Notes: generated from the sequence alone by a model not told the origin. Positions 20,917 to 32,317 are shown, numbered from the stretch's first letter. The stretch: DNA of 39,542 nt from JAAZVM01 sp041642635 (GCA_041642635.1 JBEPWB010000005.1:1-39542), one strand, 5' to 3'. Numbers and translations are program-made.

Positions 20917-21144
20917 ATGCCATATGATAATAAAAAAGACTTGCCAGAACAAGTAAAAAATGTTTTGCCAGCACATGCTCAAGATATTTATGCTGCAGCA
21001 TACAATAATGCTTGGGAAGAATACAAAGATAAAGAAAAAAGATATGGTAACGAATCAAGAGAAGAAGTTTCTCACAAAGTCGCTTGGAGCGCAGTAGAAA
21101 ATGTTTACAAAAAAGATAATAACGGTAATTGGATAAAAAAATAA
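20917..21144 (+). CDS. chaB: ChaB family protein
   Basis: A 75-residue ChaB domain protein. The N-terminus MPYDNKKDLPEQVKNVLPAH is the family signature, followed by the AQDIYAAAYNNAWEEYK helix and the VAWSAVENVYKKDNNGNW C-terminal motif. ChaB was named as a regulator of the cation antiporter ChaA in E. coli, but most members stand alone and their role is unknown. No ChaA is seen here. It has no TGA codons and writes its two glycines as GGT. It stands between two monocistronic genes. Confidence 0.92.
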   Translation: MPYDNKKDLPEQVKNVLPAHAQDIYAAAYNNAWEEYKDKEKRYGNESREEVSHKVAWSAVENVYKKDNNGNWIKK

Positions 21145-21237
21145 TTTCCTAATTTTTATGTTTGATTTTGTTAAAAAATTAGTTAGTATGTTTGTAGCTA
21201 TATAAAATATAGTGTTTTATAATCTAAATATAGAATT

Positions 21238-21861
21238 ATGATAAAACTTTACTACTCTCCATTTTCTTGCTCAATGGCTATAGATATTGCTCTTAAAATG
21301 TCTGGAGCAGATTACGAATCAGAAGCTGTACAAATTGGTTCAGATGAATTCAAAAAAATAAATCCAAGCGGGGCAGTTCCAGCTATGGTTGATTGAGATT
21401 CTGAAGTGATGACTCAAGTACCAGCTTTACTTCATTATATTAACTCAAAATTTGAAATGTGAATGTGATCAGATTGAACTCCAGAATGAGACTACAAACT
21501 AAATAATTTATTATGTTTTGTTAACTCTGACTTGCATACTGCTTTTGGAGGTTGATTTGCTCCAAATAAAATGATTACAAAAACAGACGAAGAATCTATT
21601 GAATCTGTAAAACAAGCAGCTTTTACTAGAATAGAAAACAAATTATTTCTATTAAATGATATGCTTGAATGAAAAAAATATTTAATGTGAGATAGAATGA
21701 CAATAGTTGATTTATATGCATTTGTTGTTTCTAATTGGGCTAACTTTATGTTACCTTCAAAATTAGATAAATTTCCAAATATCGTAGATTTTCAAGAAAA
21801 TATGATAAAAAATGATTCTATAAAAGAAATTATTCAAAAACATAAAGAAAAAAAATCATAA
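21238..21861 (+). CDS. Glutathione S-transferase family protein
   Basis: A 207-residue cytosolic GST. The thioredoxin-fold N-domain starts MIKLYYSPFSCSMAIDIALK, with SPFSCS supplying the candidate catalytic Ser/Cys near residues 7-12, and continues with NPSGAVPAMV, holding the cis-proline (VPA) that binds the glutathione backbone. The helical C-domain includes GDRMTIVDLYAFVVSNWANF (about 160-180), matching the N-capping GxxxTxxD motif. It resembles beta-class bacterial GSTs. Several glycines are TGA. It probably detoxifies electrophiles or peroxides; substrates are unknown. It is monocistronic with a strong terminator. Confidence 0.92.
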
Positions 21862-21864
21862 AAC

Positions 21865-21900
21865 AAAAAAACTTCTTAAAAATTTTTAAGAAGTTTTTTT
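21865..21900. terminator. Hairpin terminator of the GST gene
   Basis: AAAAAAACTTCTTAAAAA/TTTTTAAGAAGTTTTTTT, an almost perfect palindrome directly after the stop. Confidence 0.88.
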
Positions 21901-22012
21901 GTTTTTAGCTTTAAAAAACCGAATTATAGACATTTAAAATTACTTGCATTATGTTTTTATTTTCTTATAATTCGTAATTGTACATAGTTTTACTTTTATA
22001 ATTTATGCAATT

Positions 22013-22969
22013 ATGAAAAAGATATATACGATTGTAGTTTTTCTGGTACTTTTATTTTCTACAAGTGTTTATGCTGTTGAAGAACAAAATCATAATTCTT
22101 CAAGAAGTAATGAAACAGAATGAATAATTAGTTCTGAAAATGTTGATGCAAAAGCATTAGATTCACATGAATGTGAAAAATATCCAGACAGATGTCCAGA
22201 TTATAAGGTTTCTGAAGAATTTCAACAAGTTGAAATAGATGACTGTAAATGGGATCCAGCTAAGTGTAGGCAAGAAGCTGAAAGTAATAATGTTGAAGCA
22301 CTAGATGTGCATGAATGTGAAAGATACCCAGATAGATGTCCAGATTACAAAGTATCTGATGAAGTTGAAGCTAATTATAACAATTCTCGTTCAAATAGAT
22401 CTACTATAAATTCAGATTTAGAAATAGATGATTGTAAATGGAATCCAGCTAAATGTAAACAAGAAGCTGAGAGTAATAGCGTTAAAGCACTAGATGTGCA
22501 TGAATGTGAAAGATACCCAGATAGATGTCCAGATTATGAAGTATCTGATGAAGTTGAAGTTAGAGATTTAGATAGTGATGATGATTGAATTTCAGATTCA
22601 TCTGTAAATATTACTACAGATAATAATGATAAAGCTACTCCAAAATTATATCAAGGAAGATTAAAAATTTCTGAAAACGGTGAATTATATTGTTGGGGAA
22701 AGACTTCTAGAGAATGTTCAAAAGAAGAACGTGAACAAAAACGTGAATCATTAAAAGAACATCTACAAATAAACAAAATGCAATATTCAAGATTTAAAAA
22801 TCAATTCAAACCTCGTGTAGAAGCAGTTTTTGAAAGATTAAGTGAAGAAAGATATGAAAGAGTATCTCAAAAAATCGCTAGACTTGTTGAAAAAAACCAA
22901 GATAGTGAAAACAAAACTATGCTTGCTGCAATCTTAACATTACAAGAACTTCTTGACGAAAGTCGTTAA
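22013..22969 (+). CDS. Secreted Cys-rich repeat protein
   Basis: A 318-residue exported protein of unknown function. A signal peptide (KKIYTIVVFLVLLFSTSVYA) is followed by three copies of a HECEKYPDRCPDY motif (near residues 51, 99, 162) and two copies of DDCKWDPAKCKQEAES between them. A final variant reads YCWGKTSRECSKEE. Each module has a C-x6-C pair of fixed spacing, which would suit a disulphide-bonded loop or metal site. The last ~100 residues are a charged helical domain without cysteines (FKPRVEAVFERLSEERYERV). Only two TGA codons occur. No family is recognised. The protein should be in the periplasm or cell exterior. Confidence 0.85.
22154..22558 (+). repeat. Internal repeats coding the Cys-rich modules
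   Basis: Copies of the HECE..PDRCPDY unit begin near 22154, 22298 and 22487. The last two are nearly identical at the DNA level over ~70 bases and are spaced 189 bases apart, including a repeated DDCKW unit, which indicates recent tandem duplication. Confidence 0.85.
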
Positions 22970-23000
22970 AAAAAATCTCAGAATTTTCTGAGATTTTTTT
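22970..23000. terminator. Bidirectional hairpin terminator
   Basis: AAAAATCTCAGAATTTTCTGAGATTTTT lies between the stops of the convergent genes at 22969 and 23004. Confidence 0.87.
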
Positions 23001-23003
23001 ATT

Positions 23004-24836
23004 TTACCCAAATATTTCACCAAAACCAATTTCTGGTTCATCGTATCTCACAAGTATTCAGTCTTGAATCAGCCAAACTTTATTAGATACAGATTGTAAT
23101 AAATCTCTATCATGCGAAACTATAATCGTAGTTCAGTGAAAACCTGCAAGCATATCTTTTATAACTTCTTTTGAGTGAATATCCAAGTGATTTGTCGGTT
23201 CATCCATAACAATAATATGTGGTTTTACTAGTAGCATTTTTGTAAGTGCGACTTTTGCTCTTTCTCAACCAGAAAGAGTTTTTATTTTTTGGTCTACTTT
23301 ATCTCCAATTATTAATAATCCTCACAAAATACCACGTATTTTTGTTTGGTCTTGATGATCTTTACTCAGTTCTTCTAAAATACTTTTTTCTTTATCCAAG
23401 TTTTCTAATACTTGAGAATATGATCAAATAATTAAGTCTTTGTTTATCTCAACTATTCAATCCAAAGCTTCTAATTCTCATAATATTGTTCTTAAAAATG
23501 TAGTTTTTCAAGCTCAGTTTTTTCATATAATTCATATTTTGTCAGTTTTGTATACTTCTATATATTCTCACAAAGTCACAATTGGTGAAGTATATCAAAC
23601 CTCTACATTTGATAATTTCATAATTATTTCTGGAAGTCTTTTTTCTTGTTTTATTTCTATAGATTTTACATGAGTTTCGTTTTCTGGTTTGTCTAAGATT
23701 TCTATTTTATCTAGCGCTTTTATTCTACTTTGTACACTACTTGCTTTTGCAGAATTTGCTCTAAATCTATTTATATATTCATTTTGTCTTTCTATTTCTC
23801 TTTGTTGGTCTATATAATCTTTGTTTTCTTTATCAAAACGTTCTTGTTTTTGTTCCAAATATAATTCATAATTACCTGGATAATTGTGAATTTTTTTTCA
23901 AGAAATTTCTGCTATTTTGCTAGAAGTATTGTTTATAAATCTGATATCATGCGAAATAGACAAAATAGCTTTTTTCCAGTTTTGACAAAATTTTTCCAAA
24001 AATATTATTCAGTTTATATCCAAGTGATTTGTCGGTTCATCAAGTATCAAAATATCTACTTCTTGAATCAAAAATTTTGCAATCTGTACTTTTGTTTGCT
24101 CTCAACCTGATAATTGCAATACGTTATAATCAAATTGTTCATCTGAAAAACCGAAATACTTAAGTATTTCTAATTGTAAATTATATTTTTTAAAACCATC
24201 TATATCTGCTAATTCTTTGTTAAGATTTTCTATTTCTTCCCAAGCATCTTCATTATATTTTATTAGCTCAAGTCTATTTATTTTTTGGTTTATTTCTGGA
24301 AATATTTCAAGCATTTCTTCTTTTAAAGTATTTTCTTCTGATTTCCAAAACAAATCTTGAGATAAATATCATATTTTTAAACCTCATGCTAATTCTATAT
24401 TTCAATCAAGAATTTCTTCTTTTCACAGCATCATTTTTAAAAGAGTAGTTTTTCAAGAACCATTTTTACCAATTAATGCTATTTTATCTGTAGAATTTAT
24501 TTTAAAATTAGCATTATGAAAAAGCTCAGTTTTTTCTATATTTTTTGTTAAATTTTTTATAGTAATCAGGCTAGAAACTATTTTATTTTTTCATTCAAAT
24601 AAATATTTTGGTATTGTTTCAAGTGAATATTCTTTATTTGTATTATTTTGAATATTATCAGTTTTATTCAGTTCAAATTCTTTTTCTAGGTATTTATTCA
24701 AACGTTTTAATTTTGTTTCTTCTTTTATTTTTCTTTGGCTTTGTTCTTGCAAAAAATCTTCACAAATTTCTTCTATTTCATTGTATTCAAAATCAGGATG
24801 CTGATCAATTACTTTTTTTATTATTTCTTCTAACAT
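23004..24836 (-). CDS. ABC-F family ATP-binding protein
   Basis: A 610-residue soluble protein with two ABC ATPase domains and no membrane segments, as in ABC-F translation factors (EttA/Uup/resistance proteins). The first P-loop is GKNGSGKTT at about 123 with signature LSGGEQTK and LILDEPTNHLD. The second is GKNGAGKTT at about 438 with signature LSGGERAK and VMDEPTNHLD. The linker between them is a long charged helix (EQKQERFDKENKDYIDQQRE region), the P-site tRNA interaction motif of the family. An N-terminal extension of ~95 residues with a helical, acidic start (MLEEIIKKVIDQHPDF) is unusual and not recognised. It likely acts on the ribosome. The gene is monocistronic. Confidence 0.93.
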
Positions 24837-24911
24837 TTTTTATTATTAACTTTTTTATTGTTTTTATTGTATATGAATATCTTTGCAAGTAAAATTTTGT
24901 TTTCACAAAAT

Positions 24912-24940
24912 AAAAAAACTAGTAAAAACTAGTTTTTTTA
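24912..24940. terminator. Hairpin terminator of the metallo-beta-lactamase-fold gene
   Basis: AAAAACTAGTAAAAACTAGTTTTT-type stem (ACTAG/CTAGT) with flanking A and T runs just past the stop at 24945. Confidence 0.8.
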
Positions 24941-24944
24941 TTGA

Positions 24945-25808
24945 TTATTCACCTTGGTACCAATCGTGTAAAACAACTCTAATATTTTGGTTTTGAGTTT
25001 CTACATCGTTTTTGTATGATTCAACATCAGCCATTTCTTCTTCTCATCTATAATGATAAGGAAAAACAACTTTTGGAGCAAATGCAACTGTTCAATCAAC
25101 TGCAGAATCTATTGGCATTGTGTAAGGTAAATTCATTGAAAGAAAAGCTATATCGATATTTTGAAGTTCTCTTAATTCTGGAGTATCTTCAGTATCTCAA
25201 GAAACATAAATTCTTGCTCAATTATTTTCAATTATATATCAATTATCTCTTCATCTCGGATGATAATTTTGAGCTTCTTCTCTAACATTGTATGCAGGAA
25301 CAGCTTCAACCATAAATCATTCTAAATCTGTTAATTCATCATTACTTAGATTAATTGCTCTGTCTTTCAATTCTTGAGATAATTCAGAATAAACTCCTGG
25401 ATTTACAATTAATCTAACTCACGCTGTAACTAATTCTTCTAAAACTTCTAGATTGAAATGATCACCATGTTCATGAGTCACAAGTATAGTAGTAGGAGCA
25501 GGGAATTCTGAATAATTTTCTACACTATCAACCGGATCAACGTAAAAAACTTCATTTTGCCACTGCATAATCATACTAGCGTGACCCAAAGGAAAAATAT
25601 CCATATTTTCATCTCTAATATCAAAAGAATAGCCATTTTCTATTTCAGAAAAAGTCACATCTTCCATATTTTCTTCTGATTCAACATTGTTTTCTTCACT
25701 TATTTCAACATTATCTCATGTTGAAGTATTTTCATTATTATTTTTTTGTCCAGTATTTGTACAAGATACAACAAATAATAACACAAAAAAAGCTATAAAA
25801 TATTTCAT
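24945..25808 (-). CDS. Metallo-beta-lactamase-fold lipoprotein
   Basis: A 287-residue predicted lipoprotein with a hydrolase domain. The lipobox VVSC puts the lipidated cysteine at residue 16, followed by a ~45-residue Asn/Glu-rich linker. The catalytic domain begins around residue 65. The zinc-binding HEHGDH lies at 112-117 and later ligands are in YVSGDTEDTPEL and FPYHYRG. The pattern (LGHASMIMQW at the start, a short domain) is that of UPF0173/UlaG-like MBL proteins, which are usually cytoplasmic; export here is unusual. Substrate unknown. It is monocistronic. Confidence 0.9.
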
Positions 25809-25958
25809 ATTCAAAAAAATTAAAAAATATTTTGCTATCTAAATTTAATTAGATTAGTTATATTATTATAACTAAATAACTAATATATCAAAAAATTTTT
25901 ATTATTGAGTTTTTTTGTTATATTTGAATTAATAAAATATTTTTTAATTTATTATATT

Positions 25959-26396
25959 ATGATAATCTATCAACCATATCCTAAACATTGTGAAATTTTT
26001 TATTGAAATCCTGTTGTAGAAACAATTGTAATATTTCTTTTATTATTTTTTTTCTTAATTATTACTTCAATTACTTTTTTAGCTTTTAAAAAGCAAGATA
26101 AATACAAAAAACTTAATTTGTATCTAAGACTTTTTTATAAAAACTTAATTTTGTTTTTAATTCTGGCATCTATTCTAATTATTATTTTTCCAGTAAATTA
26201 TTTTTATTTTGATAATTTAATATATCTTAATTTTTTATTTGTACCATTGTTTTTTATATTCAGTTTTTTTATGAACAAAGATTATAAAAAAATAAATTTA
26301 TTTTTTATTTTATTTTTTATTTTTATTTCAATTTTATCGCCTTATATTATTTATAAAATTAGGGAATGTGCTATATGGTTAGTAATGTATAATTAA
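25959..26396 (+). CDS. Membrane protein with four hydrophobic helices
   Basis: A 145-residue integral membrane protein, not recognised. It begins MIIYQPYPKHCEIFYGNPVV and has hydrophobic segments at about 22-44, 62-78, 84-103 and 113-130, separated by short basic loops (KKQDKYKK, NKDYKK) that would face the cytoplasm. It has one TGA (Gly17). It precedes the HD hydrolase gene by 24 bases and may be co-transcribed with it. Confidence 0.75.
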
Positions 26397-26420
26397 TTTT
26401 TTATTTAATAAAAATAACTT

Positions 26421-26912
26421 ATGAATTGATTCAAATTTGAAAAAGCAGTTAAAATTTTGGTTCCACACTTTCCAGAAGAAAATATGAAAAAACCAGCACT
26501 TTTTCATTCTATTAGGGTTGGAGTTTATCTATGGAATAATTGATATTCAGAAGATTTACAAATAGCTTGATTGCTTCATGATAGTTTAGAGGATACCGAT
26601 TTGCAAGAAAAAATAATTCAAGAAAATTTTTGAGAAAATGTTTTACAAATCGTAAAAGCAAATTCAAAAAATAATTCTCTTGAGAAATCTCAGATTTTGG
26701 AAGATATTGTTATTAGATGTGTGAATTATTGACAAGATGCAATAATCGTAAAAATAGCTGATATTTATGATAATTTTTTGTTTTATCAACAACAAAATAA
26801 TTTTGACGAAATAACTAGATGTAAAAATATTTGCGTATTAATTAAAAAATACAAAAAAGATAATTTTGATGATAAAATTTTTGATTTACTTGATATAATA
26901 ATTAACTCTTAA
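26421..26912 (+). CDS. HD-domain hydrolase (RelA/SpoT hydrolase-like)
   Basis: A 163-residue HD-superfamily protein. The motif spacing fits the (p)ppGpp hydrolase domain: H in LFHSIRVGVYL, then the HD pair in GLLHDSLEDTD (about 51-61), and a late Asp in VKIADIYDN. The EDT after HD is the SpoT/small alarmone hydrolase hallmark, so it may be a stand-alone (p)ppGpp or nucleotide hydrolase. No synthetase domain is present. The gene's end overlaps the convergent tag gene by 11 bases. In-frame TGAs at conserved glycines are frequent. Confidence 0.85.
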
Positions 26913-27453
26913 AACATCATTTTTGGTGATCATTAATTATTCAAACAGCTTGTAGATAAGAATAAATAATTGTAGAACCTACAAAATTCATTCCTCTTTT
27001 TTTCAAATCTGCCGAGATTTTGTCAGAAAGTGGAGTTTTTGTTTGGTAATCAGATAAATTTTCAAATCTATTAACTATTTGTTCATTATTAACATATGAC
27101 CAAATAAATTCAAAAAAACTTCAATATTCTTCTTGGATTTGAATAAAAATTTTTGCATTTTTGATTGCTGATTTTATTTTTAGTTTGTTTCTTATTATTC
27201 CTGGATTTTGTAATAATTCTTGTTCTTTTTCTTCAGTATACTTAGCAATTTTTTGAACATTGAAATCATCAAAAGCTTCTTTGTAATTTTGTCTTTTATT
27301 TAATACAGTTTCCCAAGATAATCAAGCTTGAGCTCATTCTAGAATGAGCATTTCAAAAAGTTTTTTGTCCTCATAAACTTTTTCTCACCATTCTTTATCA
27401 TGATATTCCACATAAACAGGATTTTTCAAATTTACCCAATCACATCTTTTCAT
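26902..27453 (-). CDS. tag: DNA-3-methyladenine glycosylase I
   Basis: A 183-residue base-excision repair enzyme that removes 3-methyladenine from DNA. The zinc-binding residues of Tag are all present: C4, H18, H176 and C180 (in DHQKGC). The central LILEGAQAGLSWETVLNKR motif holds the active-site glutamate and the helix-hairpin-helix region follows. The length is close to that of the E. coli enzyme (187). The start at 27453 gives the canonical MKRCDWV. Its 3' end overlaps the HD hydrolase gene tail to tail. Confidence 0.95.
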
Positions 27454-27546
27454 AATACTATTTAATTAAAAAAAATTTTTATTTTCACTAAAATTAATAT
27501 AATAAAAATTATGATATTATCAATTTATTACTAAATAATAAGAAAA

Positions 27547-28194
27547 ATGAAAAACTATATCAATGTTTGAATTATTGTTTTGTTAACAATATTTTTCTAT
27601 TCATGTTCTCCAAAAGATAACTCTTGAGATACTATTGTTTTAAATATTCCAGATACTTTTACCTGAGCTATCGAAACTCCAGAAATAACTGTTGATGGTG
27701 AACAAGCTATTTTAGAATGACAGAGATTGCAAGTATGAGATACTATTGAGGATATTTCACTTGATATGAGAGCGGATTACTTTAATGATGTGGATACAAC
27801 AACTATTTGAGAATACGAAGGTTATCGTTTAGTGCAAACTGTTCCTTCGCTTGATACTCCGGTTTGTACTTTTCAAACAAAGCAACTAGAAGCAGCAGCA
27901 AAACAATTTCCAAATAATACATTTTTTATCGTTTCTAATGATACTCCATTTGCTCTTCAACGTTTTTGTTCAGCGAACTCTATAAATAATCTTGTTGTTT
28001 TGAGTGATGCTAGAACTCGTGAATTTTGAAAAAATAATGGTTTATTTTTACCAGAATACGGTTTACTTGCCAGAAGTGTTTTTATTCTTGATGAAAATAA
28101 CGAAATAGTTTATGTCGATTATGCTGAAGAAGTAACTTGAGAATTAGATTTAATAAATGCTTTGGCTTATTTAAAATCATTAAACAATCAATAA
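27547..28194 (+). CDS. tpx: Thiol peroxidase, exported as a lipoprotein
   Basis: An atypical 2-Cys peroxiredoxin of the Tpx group, 215 residues. The peroxidatic C107 is in SLDTPVCTFQT and the resolving C141 is in LQRFCSA. The distance of 34 residues equals that in E. coli Tpx (C60/C94). The core is preceded by a ~45-residue extension with a signal peptide and lipobox FYSC (lipidated C20) plus a Thr/Glu-rich linker, so the enzyme should act outside the cytoplasmic membrane, unlike most Tpx. It would detoxify peroxides coming from host or neighbours. It is monocistronic with a strong terminator. Confidence 0.94.
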
Positions 28195-28219
28195 AATAAA
28201 ATTCTTGAAAAATCACAAA

Positions 28220-28261
28220 AAATAAATATAACTATACAAACTATAGTTATATTTATTTTTT
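28220..28261. terminator. Hairpin terminator of tpx
   Basis: AAATAAATATAACTATA / TATAGTTATATTTATTT, a 17-bp stem with a 5-base loop, followed by Ts. Confidence 0.85.
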
Positions 28262-28287
28262 TATAATCAAATTTAATAATTTTTAAG

Positions 28288-28986
28288 ATGGATAATATTT
28301 CAAAAAAATCTTTTACTTTTTTAGAAGAACTAAAAAATAATAATAATAGAGAGTGGTTTAATCAAAATAAAGATAGATATTTACAAATAAAAAGTGAATT
28401 AAAATTTTTTTCAGAAAAACTTTTTTGAAAAATAAATGATTTTGATGAAAATCTACAATTGCCAGATCAAAAACCTTATCTTTTTAGAATTCATAAAGAT
28501 GCTAGATTTTCTAAGTGAGTGCCTTATAAAACTCATTATTGAATACTTATTTCACAAGGTTCAAAACCTTTTATGCACTTAAGACCAGGTTATTATTTGC
28601 ATTTGGAGCCTTGAAATAATTTTTTTGTAGCTTGAGTTTGGAGTCCAGAACCACAGTTTTTAAAATCTATTCGTAAAAATATTGATGAGAATTTTACTGA
28701 ATTCTTGCAAATAATTAATGAAAAAAATTTTAAAAATAATTTTACGATTTCTTGAAAAAGATTAAAAACACAACCAAAATGATACTCGAAAGATAACAAA
28801 GCAATTGAATATTTAAAATACAAAGATTTTTTTGCTATTACTCATTTTGATGATTCTCAAGTTTTTGATAAAAATTTTTTAGAATTTTTGACTTTTTTAG
28901 CAAAAACTGCGCATCCTTTTATAGATTTTTTGTACAAGTGAGTTGTTTATACTGATGAAAAAAAAGAACTAGAAGATTTCCTCTAG
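28288..28986 (+). CDS. DUF2461/TIGR02453 family protein
   Basis: A 232-residue conserved protein of unknown function. The family signature is clear: SFTFLEELKNNNNREWFNQN at the start, then FRIHKDARFSKGVPYKTH (the GVPYK Gly is TGA), YYLHLEPGNNFFVAGVWSPE, and a central LKTQPKGYSKDN. The length equals that of typical members. Its biochemical role is not known. It is a single gene; the terminator stem begins inside its last codons. Confidence 0.92.
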
Positions 28987-28994
28987 TTCTTTTA
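28961..28994. terminator. Hairpin terminator of the DUF2461 gene
   Basis: AAAAGAACTAGA / TCTAGTTCTTTT with a short loop; it overlaps the stop codon. Confidence 0.85.
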
Positions 28995-29046
28995 TTATTT
29001 ATATAATTTGACAAATTATTAATAGTATATTTTATATAAAATATAT

Positions 29047-29074
29047 TTGACTTTTTATGTTTTATATGTATAAA
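29047..29074 (+). promoter_or_regulatory. Probable promoter of the large surface protein
   Basis: TTGACT (29047-29052), 16 bases, TATAAA (29069-29074). A second candidate, TTGACA at 29008 with TTTATA at 29031, lies just upstream, so there may be two tandem promoters. Confidence 0.45.
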
Positions 29075-29116
29075 TTAAAAGTAAAATTTTTAATTTGTAA
29101 ATAGTAACAAATTTTT

Positions 29117-32100
29117 ATGAAAAAAAATATGTCAAATGCATTATTTGCAACTGCTTTATTAGCATCATCTAGTGTAGAATCAAATAATTCTATAAGTACA
29201 GATTTAAACCTTGATCAAACAAAAAATCAAGTTTCTTCTTTGGTTTCAGATAACTTGAACGAATCTCTTTATAATAATTTGATAAATATTCATTCTATAG
29301 AATCACCAACTGATTCAATCGAAAAATTATCAGAAACAAATCTTTTTCCAACACAAATCAATACTATTTGACTTGAAAGAATGTCTGATGCGTTACTTTG
29401 AAATATTCAAAGATGATGATTAGATGTTGTTCATCCGCCATTTGTAGATTATTGATGGTTTGAGCAAGTTTATTGTGCTTGAACTATTAAATGATTTTTA
29501 GCTTCGCTAAAAAATCCAAACGACAGAACAAATTCTGAAAATGCTTATATTAACAAAGAATGAGTTGATGCTTGGATGTTACCAGATGAACTGAGAGAAG
29601 CTTGATTATATTATCAATATCATAATATGATGAATTATTTTGATTATGAAAAAGTTGGTCAAAATGATATTATCAACGATAGAGAATGATATATGGATGC
29701 TTTACTTGAAACTGGAACTCACTTAAAAAATAACTGAGTTCCTTGAAGTATACTTTTTATATACTTCAATTTGAGTAGTTATAAACATACTGTAAAAAAT
29801 TATAATGATAGAAAATTAACATTTGAACCAAACGCTCAACCTAGTATTAATACTCACCAAGCTGTATTTTTGTGAAATGAATTTATGGAATTTGACGCTA
29901 ACGATGTTAGTAATGTTGTTAATTGAAATGAGCTTGAAATGACAGAAGAAGTTGATTCTGTTAATTATTTAACAAATTTTATTCAACAAAGATGATGATA
30001 TAGATCTTCTTTATCAAATATGACTAAAAATACTATTATTGAAAATTTTAATTATTTTCATAATATAATTGATTTTGAAGTTAATTGAGAAAAATTAGAC
30101 TTATATTCTGAACTACAAAAATCAGAATCTGAAAGAATTCAAATTTCTCCTGATGATCAAATAAAAATTTCTTGACCAGTTTTGATGGACTGATTTCATG
30201 ATTCTAATTCTGATAATGCATATATTTCAGAAAATAATCACTTGAGAACAATGTTTTATTTTGAATTTGTAACTATTGGTACTTATTCTCCAAGTGAACT
30301 TTTACTTCCAAATGATAATTTGAGAGAAAGACATTGATGAGAATGAAAATATGATTATTTGACAAATGAGCTAGATATTACTAATTTGTACTATCTTAAA
30401 AAAGACGAGTCTATTACTATGAAGCTAAAAGAAGCTATTTTAAAGTATGAATTCGGAATGTTTGATGAATTAAAATTTGATGAATATGAAGTTGAATTAA
30501 TGAATCAAGTTGAAAATTTCCCAAAATGATCAAGAGAAAGAGCTGGTTATAATTTTGATCTTATAAATTATAGAGAACAAAGAATTAATTCTCTTGTAGA
30601 GTCTTTGGATGCATCACAATTATGACAATTTTACTGAGAATATCAAAACCAAATAAAAGGACTTCAATTAATGTGATATATGCAAAGTGAATGAGAATTA
30701 AATCCTGGAACAGTTAACATTAATTCTCCAATTCCATATTTTAATACTTCAAATATTTCTAGTATTTATTCTGAATATATTGATTTGAAAAAAGATGAAA
30801 TTTTGAATACATATATTCAAAATCCAAATTTATCAACTAGGGAAGTAGAATTGTTCTTTTTTCCATGAGATAATATTACAACTACATTTAATCAATTACA
30901 AGAAAAATTATCATTATATATCGATGAATATCCAAATTTTGATAAGTTAGAAAGATTAGATTTATTAAAAAGATTAAAATTTGTAGATGTTATAATCGAT
31001 AGATTTTCAAATGATTCTTGAATAGATTTGACTGCTTGAATTGTTCCAAGTATGACTTCTATAGATATTCCTCTAGAATTTATTAATGAAGTTTTGCATG
31101 AAATATTGCAAGAAAGTTTTGTAGAACCAACTCAAACTTCAGAGTTAGATTCAACTATTATAGAAACTATCTCTAGTAATAGGGAAGAATATGATATTTT
31201 ATCTCATATTTTGGTTCATGAAAGTTATGAAAGATGAGTTCCTCTTAGAAAATTTATGAAAGAAGTATGAAGAATGTTATGAAAAACTAGTTCATATTGA
31301 GATTTTCAACTTAGACTAACAAATTTGCAAAATAGAAATAATGCACTGATTAATTTACCAACTGCAGAACATATTCAAAGAGCTATTTGACATCTTGATA
31401 ATCCAGAAATTCAAAGAATTATCGAAAGAAGAAGAATGAGATTTGGGGAAGATATAAATAACGATTTACAAATAGTAGAACAAATTAGAGAAAAGGTAAA
31501 ATATGTAGAATTTTTGAGTGAAGAACAAAGATTACAAACTTGAGAAGAAATTTATGATTTGTTTAAAGAATTATTTAGATTTAATGATTCAAGACAAATA
31601 AATATAGTCTGAAAAGTTGTTCAAACTAGTCTTATTCTTGATAAAATGCATGAACATTTTCAAAATTTAAATTGATGGTTATTAGCAAGTTGATTTAATA
31701 TTGATAATATTTTGTATGATGAAAATCTACAATCTAGATACAAAAAATTACTTTTGGTAATTAATAACAGATCAGAAAAAACTACTCTTATCTGAACTTG
31801 AGAAAATTATTTACTGAGAGTTTTAGAATGATTAGGTGAAGATATTAATCAAGAATCTTATCCAAAACTTGAAAGAAATTGGAAATGAGGTATAAGTTAT
31901 AACAATAATGTTTTAAATCAAAGAATGGACTTTTATCTTGATAGATTAAGTAATATTCAATGAGATGAAGAAGTAATTGATGAATTAAATAATTCTATTG
32001 AAAATTTAAAAAATTCTAATTTTTCAGCTACTGAGTATTATAATTTATTTAAAAATGATAAAATAAATCAATTTTTAGAACAAAACTGATTAGATACTAA

Positions 32101-32317
32101 TATGCTTCCAACTTTGGAAGAATTTAATGATACAGCGTTTAGAGAATTGTTTTTTGATTATGCGAAAAATGCTCAATGAATGGAGCCACCAAAAAATTGG
32201 AATACGGAGAAAAGGGCTGCTTGAGCATGATGAATATTGTGATTTTTATCAATTTTCTGATTATGAAAATTTTTATTGAATAGAAGAAAGAAAAACAAAA
32301 AATCTAGTAAAAATTAA
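29117..32317 (+). CDS. Large exported surface protein with possible papain-like domain
   Basis: A 1066-residue protein, not recognised as a whole. It has a signal-like N-terminus (MKKNMSNALFATALLASSSV). The region 105-260 has the order expected for a papain-fold (NlpC/CHAP/C39-like) amidase or peptidase: C120 in VYCAGTIKGFLASL at a helix start and H247 in INTHQAVFLGNEF on a strand. This is suggestive only. The following ~780 residues are helical, Asn/Glu/Leu-rich, without clear repeats. Near the end AAGAGGILGFLSIFGLGKFL is a membrane segment followed by NRRKKNKK, resembling a C-terminal surface anchor. It converges on a peptidoglycan-binding protein, so cell-wall remodelling or attachment is an attractive context-based idea. 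Confidence 0.85.

Noticed and set aside
21158..21205. 15-codon open frame MFDFVKKLVSMFVAI between chaB and the GST gene
   Set aside because: Too short to support; no ribosome site, and such tiny frames are expected by chance.
22154..22558. Repeats considered as a CRISPR array
   Set aside because: The units are coding, in frame, unequal in spacing and part of a secreted protein. No array or cas gene is present in the window.
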